Source: an uncultured Planctomycetaceae bacterium
GTDB taxonomy: Bacteria; Planctomycetota; Planctomycetia; Pirellulales; Pirellulaceae
DNA length: 31,511 nt
Direction of reading: 5' to 3'
Assembly (NCBI GenBank): GCA_903927685.1
Contig: CAIYOB010000042.1
Location: 1-31,511 of the forward strand
Shown here: piece by piece, positions 1 through 6,860 of the stretch
Position numbering within the stretch: position 1 is the stretch's first letter
How the letters are laid out: each line of letters opens with the position of its first letter
Program-made: the position numbers and the translations under genes
Notes under the pieces: model-generated
Database searches by the model: none
The model's input: only the letters and a program-made list of their open reading frames with translations
Told to the model about the DNA's origin: nothing

Positions 1-1
1 T

Positions 2-769
2 CTGCCGCTGGGGGCCACCTTCGATCCGGGCACGGGGGTGTTCGCTTGGACGCCCAGCGAAGCCCAGCAGGGGCAGTACGTCGTGACGTTCACGGCCGCG
101 GACGAAGGCACGCCACCGCTGAGTGATTCGGAGCCGGTGACGATCACGGTGCGTGAAGTCAACGACCCACCGGTGCTGGCGACGATCGGCAACCGTAGCG
201 TGGATGAAGAAACGCAGTTGCAGTTCACGGTGACAGCCGGCGACTCACACGACACACCGCCGAACCATGTGGAGTTGTCGGTGGCGGATCTGCCGCTGGG
301 GGCCACCTTCGATCCGGGCACGGGGGTGTTCGCTTGGACGCCCAGCGAAGCCCAGCAGGGGCAGTACGTCGTGACGTTCACGGCCGCGGACGATGGCACG
401 CCGCCGCTGAGTGATTCGGAGGCGGTGACGATTACGGTGCGTGAAGTCAACGACCCACCGGTGCTGGCGACGATCGGCAACCGGAGTGTGGACGAAGAAA
501 CGCAGTTGCAGTTCACGGTGACAGCGGGGAACGAGAACGACACACCGCCGAACCATGTGGAGTTGTCGGTGGCGGATCTGCCGCAGGGAGCCAGCTTCGA
601 TCCGGCCACGGGGGTGTTCGCTTGGACGCCTAGCGAAGCCCAGCAGGGGCAGTACGTCGTGACGTTCACGGCCGCGGACGATGGGACGCCGCCGCTGAGC
701 GATTCGGAGGCGGTGACGATCACCGTACGTGAAGTCAACGACCCACCGGTGCTGGCGACGATCGGCAAC
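2..769 (+). repeat. 288-bp in-frame tandem repeat, about 2.7 copies in window
   Basis: The same sequence recurs at an exact 288-bp spacing: the phrase starting at base 2 returns at 290 and 578, and the GTG-TTC-GCT-TGG phrase at 38, 326 and 614. Copies differ by only a few scattered bases. Each encodes one 96-residue extracellular module, so unit gain or loss keeps frame. More copies probably lie before the window. Confidence 0.92.
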
Positions 770-1594
770 AAGTCGGTGGCTCGAAGCCAAGTTCTGACGT
801 TCACGGCAGCGGCCTCGGATGCAGATGAGCCCGTTGAATTGCTGACGTTTAGCCTGGATGCTTCATCGATCGCTTTAGGAATGACCATCAATGCGACAAC
901 CGGCGATTTTTGTTGGACGCCAGCATTCCCCCTTGGCCCCGGTGATTATTCAGTGACGGTCACGGTCGCAGACAATGGCGATCCTGTGTTGAGCGACTCA
1001 GAGACAATGACGATCATCGTATTGGTGAGTTGGCAGAATCCACAGCACCCCTGCGATGTCACCGGCGATGGTCTGGTTGATCCTGACGACGTCCTCCTGC
1101 TCATTAATTACATAAACGCCAACGAATTTGGTGATCTTGCCACCGCTTCTCCGCCCGTTAGGGATCCGCCGCCATTCTTAGATCCGAGCGGCGATGGCTC
1201 GATCTCCCCGCTCGATGTCCTGATCGTGATCAACTACATCAACACGTACGAATCGGGACCGATCCCGTCAGTGTCCGCGGGTGAGGGTGAGCAGGACGGC
1301 CCCAGCGATCACGATGTGTTTTTGCCAATCGTGGCAAGCGGCGTCAGGAGTGCAAATGTTGGATTTGGGTCCGTGGAGGGTTCCGTCCTCACGTCCACGC
1401 GGTCGTCTCTCAAGCAATTCGTGTGGCCAGCATCGATGCAGCCAGCGTCTAAGCCGGTGTCCAAACTCACGCGGTCGCTGATGATCTCAGACGAGTTGCC
1501 GTGCTACGGATTTGAGATAAGTGAAATCGAGGGAGTGATCTCCACGATTGCCCGCGATCTAGCCCAAGCCAGAAACCTGCCGCGGGAAGCCTGA
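2..1594 (+). CDS. Secreted Ig/cadherin-like repeat protein with C-terminal dockerin pair (5' end outside window)
   Basis: The reading frame is open from base 2, so the N-terminus lies before the window. What remains is nearly three copies of a 96-residue putative-Ig/cadherin-like module; each has the landmarks 'FAWTPSEAQQGQY', 'PLSDSE' and 'VREVNDPPVLATIGN'. A diverged fourth module follows (about 760-1025). Next comes a type I dockerin-like pair at about 1031-1255, with two EF-hand-like loops starting DVTGDGLVDPDDV and DPSGDGSISPLDV. A tail of about 110 residues begins SAGEGE and has no domain I recognise. By family knowledge such proteins are exported and act at the cell surface in adhesion or protein-protein docking; the partner is unknown. 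The module copies are almost identical in DNA, unlike the fourth, which suggests recent duplication or homogenisation. An adhesin-like role is inference. Confidence 0.85.
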   Translation: MPLGATFDPGTGVFAWTPSEAQQGQYVVTFTAADEGTPPLSDSEPVTITVREVNDPPVLATIGNRSVDEETQLQFTVTAGDSHDTPPNHVELSVADLPLGATFDPGTGVFAWTPSEAQQGQYVVTFTAADDGTPPLSDSEAVTITVREVNDPPVLATIGNRSVDEETQLQFTVTAGNENDTPPNHVELSVADLPQGASFDPATGVFAWTPSEAQQGQYVVTFTAADDGTPPLSDSEAVTITVREVNDPPVLATIGNKSVARSQVLTFTAAASDADEPVELLTFSLDASSIALGMTINATTGDFCWTPAFPLGPGDYSVTVTVADNGDPVLSDSETMTIIVLVSWQNPQHPCDVTGDGLVDPDDVLLLINYINANEFGDLATASPPVRDPPPFLDPSGDGSISPLDVLIVINYINTYESGPIPSVSAGEGEQDGPSDHDVFLPIVASGVRSANVGFGSVEGSVLTSTRSSLKQFVWPASMQPASKPVSKLTRSLMISDELPCYGFEISEIEGVISTIARDLAQARNLPREA

Positions 1595-2683
1595 GTCCGT
1601 GCGCCCTGTGCAACAATTAGATCGTCGTCCCGATCGCTCGCAAGTCGACGGGGATTTGGACAGGGATCGCTGCGGCAATGTTGACGACTTGCATTGCCAC
1701 TGGGCGGGTGGTGACTTTGGGCACGTTTCAGGGAGTCAGCGCGCAGACCGACTGTGCGGTCGAGCCCGCCTCACCAGAGCAGGCGCTAGGCACAGCAGGT
1801 GTTGCACATGACTTCCTGGATGGCTTCTTCTCGGGCTTCGCCATCCAGACTCCTGAAGGCGATCTTGGCGTGGGTCTCGATGGCCGGAACCATCTCCAGG
1901 AAGGCGTCATGCCAAGCCGGCGTAGACTTCCGGCAGCGAACCGACTTTGCTGATGTGGTCATGGGTACGATCTCCAAGAAATGGGGGCTCCCCCAAGCGG
2001 GGGTGGCTATATTGGGAAGCAATGCCACCCGCGCAACACGCACGGGTGCAGATCAATCGGACAACCGGTCCGCCCAACGGCTGGAACTGAATGTTGAATT
2101 CCACACCGGCCGCAAACATCTGCCGATTGTCACCCTGCGTCGCGCGGCGTAGCGGACGAACCCCGACGATGCTTGTCGCGATGGCGACCTGCGCGGACCG
2201 AGCCGATCGGTCACGCCCTGCTACCGAATTGTCAATGAACAACGTACGGCGACAGTCCTACCGAAGCGTTCTTGGCTCGCTTTGCCCCTCGTCTGGCCGA
2301 TTGCAGCCAACCCATCGCTGCGGCTTCGCATCGAAGGAAACTCGCTGGACCAGGACACCACTTTGTGCCTCCTTAGTCTATTCACCAAAGGGCATTACAT
2401 TCACCCCACCCAGCGAAGTCGTCCAGGTTAAGCCTTCCGGCTGGGGAAGAATATGGCTTTCAAATCCTCGAAAGACATCCGTTTTTAGCCAGATTCCGTG
2501 TTCAGCGCAGGTTTCGATCCGACGCCCCCAACGGTGCTCCTTGGCTGCGGTCATGGCGAGTAGCAGGTACGCGGCGAGTGCGGCCATGGGTGGGCACCTG
2601 GGGTGGGTAGGACGATTCCCGACTCCAGCAGCGTACCGTCGCGGCATCCGCGAATCAGGCAGCGTAGGATTCTGGCCGCAGGC
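1595..2683. other. Gene-poor stretch of about 1.1 kb with a decayed gene fragment
   Basis: Apart from the sigma-like remnant at 1786-1974, I see no convincing gene here. The open frames on both strands have atypical composition (many Arg, Ser, Cys and Thr) and no recognisable motif. The largest, at 2091-2744 on the plus strand, runs into the slipin coding region. No tRNA, rRNA or array is visible. It looks like degraded sequence between two convergent genes. Confidence 0.6.
1786..1974 (-). pseudogene. Truncated remnant of a small planctomycete sigma-70-like protein
   Basis: Read on the minus strand, a short frame ends at a TAG (1786-1788). It contains FLEMVPAIETHAKIAFRSL followed by EAREEAIQEVMCNTCCA. 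This resembles, from memory, the first 45 or so residues of a small planctomycete family often labelled sigma-70-like, whose members begin with a similar 'FL.M.P.I..HA.IAFR.L..EAREEA.QEV.CN' block and run to roughly 200 residues. Here the frame stops right after that block. I could not find the expected continuation (an AYPTVLARY-type segment) in any minus frame below 1786. I read it as a relic. Family assignment is moderate and rests on pattern memory only. Confidence 0.42.
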
Positions 2684-3559
2684 TCAACGTTTCTTCTCCG
2701 CGTCATTCCGAATCTGGAGTCCCTCCTCGCCGAAGCCCAGGTAGACGCGGGCGTTGGCGTTGCGTGCGAGTTCCCGCAACGCTTCCAACTCGGCCAATCG
2801 CAATAAGCCGGGGTGCTGCTCCAGTGCCTCGGCTGCCTTCTGCCGTTCGACCAGTGCCAGTGTCTCGTTCTCGGCCTTCAGGCGGGCAGCCTCTGCCTCG
2901 ACTTCCACTTGCAGTCGGCGAACCACGGCCTCGGCCTCGGCGTCACGCCGCTTGGCCTCAGCCCGAGTCTTGGCCTGGATTTCCTCGACTTCGGCCTTCG
3001 TCTTGGCTTCGACAAGTTGGGCCTGGCTGTTCCGTTCGGCCGCCAGCACGCGGTTCATAATCTCCTGCAGGTTGCCCGGGAAGATCAGGTCCTTCACATC
3101 AGCCCGGCGAATTGCCACGCCGTAGCCAGCCGCCGACTCCTTGACCTCAGCCAAGATGTCCTCGCTCAGCCGATTGCGGTTCGTCAGGATCTCCTCCAGA
3201 TTCATCGACGCCAACGACCGCCGGGCAGCAAGTTGCACGTCGCTGTATAGCCGTTCCTCGTAGTTCTCCACGTTCTGGATCGCAGTCCTGGCGTCGATCA
3301 CGCGGAACTGCACGAGGATGCTGACTCGGATAGCGACCTTGTCGGCGGTCAGAATCTCCTGGCCTTTGATCGTCAGATCCCGCTCGCGGATGTCCACCAG
3401 CACGCACTCCACCGTCGGCAGCCGTTGGAACCAACGCCGCTGCTGCGGGATCTCGTACCGACCGGCCTCAAGCACTTTCGTGAGCTTGCCGTCTTCGTAC
3501 CAAAGCCCCCGGTGGGTATCCTTGATGATGAACTCTTGGCCCTGCTTGCTGATGATCAA
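2684..3559 (-). CDS. Slipin / SPFH (band 7) domain protein, soluble form
   Basis: A 291-residue stomatin/prohibitin-type scaffold protein. The SPFH domain spans about residues 8-175, including 'DIRERDLTIKGQEILTADKV' and the family-typical 'YGVAIRRADVKDLIFPGNLQ'. An Ala/Glu/Lys-rich coiled coil follows (about 170-245), as in flotillin and stomatin relatives that assemble into membrane-associated rings. There is no N-terminal membrane segment, so attachment would have to be peripheral or through a partner. I chose a TTG start at 3559 because a perfect AAGGAGG sits 5 nt upstream and the protein then begins at the usual family position; the frame upstream of it is not SPFH-like. No operon partner is evident: the next minus-strand feature upstream is a broken kptA. 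The substrate or partner is unknown. Confidence 0.88.
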   Translation of the reverse strand: MIISKQGQEFIIKDTHRGLWYEDGKLTKVLEAGRYEIPQQRRWFQRLPTVECVLVDIRERDLTIKGQEILTADKVAIRVSILVQFRVIDARTAIQNVENYEERLYSDVQLAARRSLASMNLEEILTNRNRLSEDILAEVKESAAGYGVAIRRADVKDLIFPGNLQEIMNRVLAAERNSQAQLVEAKTKAEVEEIQAKTRAEAKRRDAEAEAVVRRLQVEVEAEAARLKAENETLALVERQKAAEALEQHPGLLRLAELEALRELARNANARVYLGFGEEGLQIRNDAEKKR

Positions 3560-3564
3560 GGCGG

Positions 3565-3571
3565 CCTCCTT
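3565..3571 (-). promoter_or_regulatory. Shine-Dalgarno site that fixes the TTG start of the slipin gene
   Basis: The minus strand reads AAGGAGG, then 5 nt, then TTG. No ATG or GTG with a comparable site lies nearby. The site supports a start 44 codons inside the longest open frame. Confidence 0.75.
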
Positions 3572-3830
3572 GGATAGGTGGCCCCGTAGTGGATGCCAAT
3601 GCGGAGAACGAGCTTCCAGATCTGGCAGTCGAAGCGGCTGTATCCGACTGGTAGCCGCCGGGACCATTTGGTTGCTCGCCCCTGACACCACCGGGGCCGT
3701 GTTTCAATGTCGTTGCGATGCACTGCGGCCTCTTGAACGGCCGAGGCAGGTGACAAGAGCGAGTCTACATCGGCACGTCGCCGTCCGCAACTACTTGAAC
3801 CACTCCGCGGACGGGCTTACGCGGGCAGGG

Positions 3831-4037
3831 TTAGGCGAGCCGCAGGTACTGGGCCGGCACGGCGGCCGTCAACCACACACCGTTCTCGGCCCGGTAGAAC
3901 GCGATCCCATCCCGCCACGTTCGACCGGACTCGCCAACCAGGATCACCCGCTGCCCCCGACGGTGCCCCACCTTGCGGGCAGTTTCCATGTCCGGGGACA
4001 GGTGGACACGGTGCTGAACTTCGGACGGTGGTTTCAT
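3831..4037 (-). pseudogene. kptA: C-terminal remnant of RNA 2'-phosphotransferase KptA/Tpt1
   Basis: The frame encodes RVHLSPDMETARKVG, then FYRAENGVWLT and VPAQYL, the hallmark C-terminal blocks of the KptA/Tpt1 family. These enzymes remove a 2'-phosphate from RNA using NAD+. Full-length proteins are about 180-200 residues. Here only about 65 residues are recognisable. The N-terminal RNA-binding half with its 'LSRFLSLVLRH'-type motif is gone, and the 'PPSEV' segment runs straight into 'HRVHLS' without the YHGT NAD+-binding stretch normally between them. So both an end truncation and an internal deletion are visible. The open frame extends upstream to 4205, but that part does not resemble the family. 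It ends just before the stop of the next gene. Activity is very unlikely. Confidence 0.72.
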
Positions 4038-4218
4038 CACGCGGCAGGTCGGGTGGACAATCTGGCGGCGGAAGCCGCGCGCGGTCGTCGCTGGTTGCAG
4101 GGGCTGAGCCGTAGTCGCGTTGCTTTTGCGTAACGCGTCGCGGTGGCGACCTTCTCGCCAAGCGAACGGCCGCGGCTTCTGATCGCGGGTTAGTGCTGGT
4201 GTCACTTGACGATCAACT

Positions 4219-6504
4219 TCACTTCACGATCAACTTTACGATCATTTCCAGTTCGGCCGGCTTGTCCTTGGCCGGGGTGAAACGGACGGTCCAGCCGTCG
4301 TCGACGCTGCGGTTGGGGACGATCCGCACGGCCAATCCGTGGCATTTGCCGCCGCCGGACCACGTTCGCACCGCCCGCGTGACATCAAGCTCGTACCGCC
4401 GCGGCGGCGAGATCAACGCACCGTCGCCCGACTGGACGACCGTCGAACCCACTTGCTTGCCGAGCCCGGCGAAGTCGTAGGGCTTTCCAGGCTCGAACGG
4501 CGCGTCCAGCAGCACGGCGGCGACCTGCATCGGCGCCTTGTCATGCGCATCCTCGACGTACAGCACCAGCTTGGCGGCAACCAGGTCGTCCAGCTTTGGC
4601 AGGCCGTTGGCGCCGAAGTCCAGCAGCATGACCCACGCGTCCGAATCGTCCTTCAGCCACTTGACGAACGAGTGCGGGAAGACTTCGCCGTGCTTCGTCA
4701 CGAAGGCAATTCTCCGCACGGGCAGCACGGCCGTCGTCGTGGGCACGGCAGGAACCGCCGGTGGGAGTTGTGTGCCGACCAGCCAGGGGCTGGGTAGCGT
4801 GGCCAGCGTTTCGTTCGGACCGACGCTGGGCTTTGTGGGAGGCGCCGGTACTGCCGCCGGCGCCTGCCCGGGGGCGAGCACCTCGCGCCGCACGAACAGC
4901 ATTCGCGGATAGACCGGGTAGCGGCCCTTGGGCGTCGGGCAGTCGATCTCGAAGGTGGCAGGCAATTCGCCGGCGCGGAAAGTCCTCTGCACACAGGTGA
5001 CCGTGTCAGCCCACGTGGCATCGTGGGCCTTGGCGATCTCCTTGTCTTCGTCGTACATCTCTGCAAACGACTTGCTGCGGCTGCCCAGTCGATACGCGTA
5101 GGTGACCGTGAGCTGATTCTGGCCGAGCGCCCGCGGATCGGCCACGTAAACGGTTACCACGTTCTTGCCGGGCGAAAGGTAGGGCAACGCGCCCGAGTTG
5201 TTCTGGACGATCGCTTCCAGTTTCAGCGAACTGAGTGCTTTCCGGAAGGTGATTCTCACTTGGGCTGCCACCTGCCCTCTGACGGCCGCGGTCAAGTCGG
5301 GCAGGTCGACCGTCCGGAACGTCCGGCCGTCGTCGGTGGAAACTTCGACCGCTTCGGCGCCCGCCGCCTCGCCTTGGGCCCGAGTCAGTAGGTAGGGACT
5401 GCGGAAGTCGACGACGACCACGCCCGGCTTGTCGCTGTCCGCCGGCAGCAGCGAGCGGTTGGCATACTGGACGTTCTCCACAGCGGCGAACGAATCCAGC
5501 ACGGCAGCGTTGGAGAAGTCGGGCGTGAAGGTCAGCGTGCCGTTGGCGTAACTGCGCGCCGGTTTGCTCGGGACATACGGCTCCAGTACCAGCCCGATGC
5601 CGGGGTCGTTGCGAGTGTCCTTGTGGCCGCCGCAGGTGTGCGCCGGGGGTTTCTGGTTGTCGCCCCAGTACCAGGCATCGGGGACGGCATCCCAGGTATT
5701 GGTCAAAGCAAAGCCGGGCGCGAGGTCGACGTCGGCCGAATAGCCGCGGTCGGCGTGGACGATGCCGCCCCAACCTTCTTCGGACCCGCTGCGACGGTGC
5801 GTCTTCAGCCCGCTGACCACGCCCTCCAATTCGTCCCCGCAGCTCAGCAGCGCCGGGGCCTGCCAGTACACCTGGCTGCCGTAGCGGCCGAACTGGTTGT
5901 CCCGGGCATACACGCACTTGCGCGCCTGGTCCAGGACAAAGGCGTTGCGGATAAGTTCTTCCGCGTTGTCCGTCAGTTCATCTTCCCCGGCAATGGTGCG
6001 TCCGCCGGGCGCATTCGGATCGGGTTTCCAAGCGTAGTATTTCAGGAAGACGTCCAAGTAGTGCCACTGGCCGTCGTAATTCGCTTCGACCGTCGTGTGT
6101 CCATTCCAGCCCACGAACCGCCAGCCCCAGCCGAGTTGCCGCCACAGGGCTGATTGCTCGGCGTGCAAGCCGCCGCACAAACTCCAGCCGTAACAGTTGA
6201 TCTCCTTCAGCACCGGCAGTCCGCCCGGCTCGCTCGGATAGGCGAAATGGTAATGTGTCAACTGCATGAAGTTGTAGATCGCGATGGCCTTCTCGTCGTT
6301 GGTCTTGCAGTCGCGCGTGATCGAAGCGACGATCGACTGGAGACTCGAACAATCCGGGGCCTTGTCGGGCAAGACCTTGATCTGGGCGACCAGCGCCGGC
6401 GCCTTGGCGGCGGCCTCCTGATCGGCGGCCGTTGCCGCGGCCATCGTTGTCGCTATCTGCAGCGCGGCCAGCGCTGCCCAACACCGCACGCTTGTCATCC
6501 GCAT
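4219..6504 (-). CDS. Secreted transglutaminase-fold protein with C-terminal DNRLRE-like domain
   Basis: A 761-residue protein with an N-terminal signal peptide (hydrophobic Ala-rich core, likely cut near residue 26, ATA-ADQ). The region at about residues 60-160 has a transglutaminase/protease-like fold: Cys110 in 'CYGWSLCGGLHAEQ', His136 in 'GWNGHTTVEANY' and Asp151 in 'WHYLDVF' match the Cys-His-Asp triad. The middle is beta-rich with no motif I know. The last 180 or so residues ('WVMLLDF', 'AKLVLYV', 'YELDVTRAVRTW', 'GLAVRIVP') resemble a DNRLRE-type beta-sandwich found in secreted proteins. A periplasmic or surface peptidase or crosslinking role is plausible, but the substrate is unknown. 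The ATG at 6504 is followed by a good signal sequence, which supports the start. No partner gene is adjacent in the same direction except the broken kptA. Confidence 0.82.
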   Translation of the reverse strand: MRMTSVRCWAALAALQIATTMAAATAADQEAAAKAPALVAQIKVLPDKAPDCSSLQSIVASITRDCKTNDEKAIAIYNFMQLTHYHFAYPSEPGGLPVLKEINCYGWSLCGGLHAEQSALWRQLGWGWRFVGWNGHTTVEANYDGQWHYLDVFLKYYAWKPDPNAPGGRTIAGEDELTDNAEELIRNAFVLDQARKCVYARDNQFGRYGSQVYWQAPALLSCGDELEGVVSGLKTHRRSGSEEGWGGIVHADRGYSADVDLAPGFALTNTWDAVPDAWYWGDNQKPPAHTCGGHKDTRNDPGIGLVLEPYVPSKPARSYANGTLTFTPDFSNAAVLDSFAAVENVQYANRSLLPADSDKPGVVVVDFRSPYLLTRAQGEAAGAEAVEVSTDDGRTFRTVDLPDLTAAVRGQVAAQVRITFRKALSSLKLEAIVQNNSGALPYLSPGKNVVTVYVADPRALGQNQLTVTYAYRLGSRSKSFAEMYDEDKEIAKAHDATWADTVTCVQRTFRAGELPATFEIDCPTPKGRYPVYPRMLFVRREVLAPGQAPAAVPAPPTKPSVGPNETLATLPSPWLVGTQLPPAVPAVPTTTAVLPVRRIAFVTKHGEVFPHSFVKWLKDDSDAWVMLLDFGANGLPKLDDLVAAKLVLYVEDAHDKAPMQVAAVLLDAPFEPGKPYDFAGLGKQVGSTVVQSGDGALISPPRRYELDVTRAVRTWSGGGKCHGLAVRIVPNRSVDDGWTVRFTPAKDKPAELEMIVKLIVK

Positions 6505-6670
6505 GGCGTTTCTCCTCGAAGATGATGAACGCCGGTATTCTCGCCGGCCTCAGTCCAAGCGTCAATGCGCCGGTCTTCAGCCGGTCTTCAGCCCTGGGGC
6601 TGGCACCAAGTGGGAAACCGGCTTCTGTTGCCACGCTCACGAAATGGCTACCGCATTTTGGCTCAGTTCA

Positions 6671-6749
6671 TTGAACGCCGAGCCGGCAGGCGACGGCGGA
6701 TCCGCGGGATGCCGCCACCCAAGCCGTCGCCTGCCGGCTTGGCGTTCAA
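6671..6749. repeat. 27-bp inverted repeat with 25-nt loop
   Basis: The left arm 6671-6697 and right arm 6723-6749 are reverse complements at 26 of 27 positions. The loop (6698-6722) is GC-rich. It could form a very stable hairpin. It lies in a divergent intergenic region and is not followed by a T-tract, so a terminator role is doubtful. It may be a REP- or MITE-like dispersed element. Confidence 0.88.
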
Positions 6750-6846
6750 CGAGGACTCTATCCCGGACTCTATCCCGGTTCTAGCTGTAGCAGGACCATT
6801 CTGGTATGCTCGACCTGCCAGCCGACTCCATCCTCGGGATTACGAC

Positions 6847-6852
6847 GGAGGA
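6847..6852 (+). promoter_or_regulatory. Shine-Dalgarno site for the TTG start at 6861
   Basis: GGAGGA lies 8 nt before a TTG that begins a short hydrophobic leader. This supports TTG over any later start. Confidence 0.55.
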
Positions 6853-6860
6853 CCACGCCT

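Larger units (their letters stand above)
6505..6860. other. Divergent intergenic region with short tandem and inverted repeats
   Basis: This region separates divergent genes (minus strand ending at 6504, plus strand from 6861), so both promoters should lie here. I see no clear -35/-10 pair. It contains an 11-bp unit GCCGGTCTTCA twice in tandem near 6569-6590, a small palindrome CAGCCCTGGGGCTG at 6589-6602, a long inverted repeat (separate entry) and a 12-bp direct repeat GGACTCTATCCC at 6753-6776. Confidence 0.65.

Noticed and set aside
2441..2500. tRNA-like fragment suggested by a 'GFESH' translation on the minus strand
   Set aside because: No T-loop GGTTCGAATCC, acceptor stem or cloverleaf can be drawn.
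2091..2744. 217-residue plus-strand open frame
   Set aside because: Ser/Arg-rich, no motif, and overlaps the 3' end of the slipin gene.
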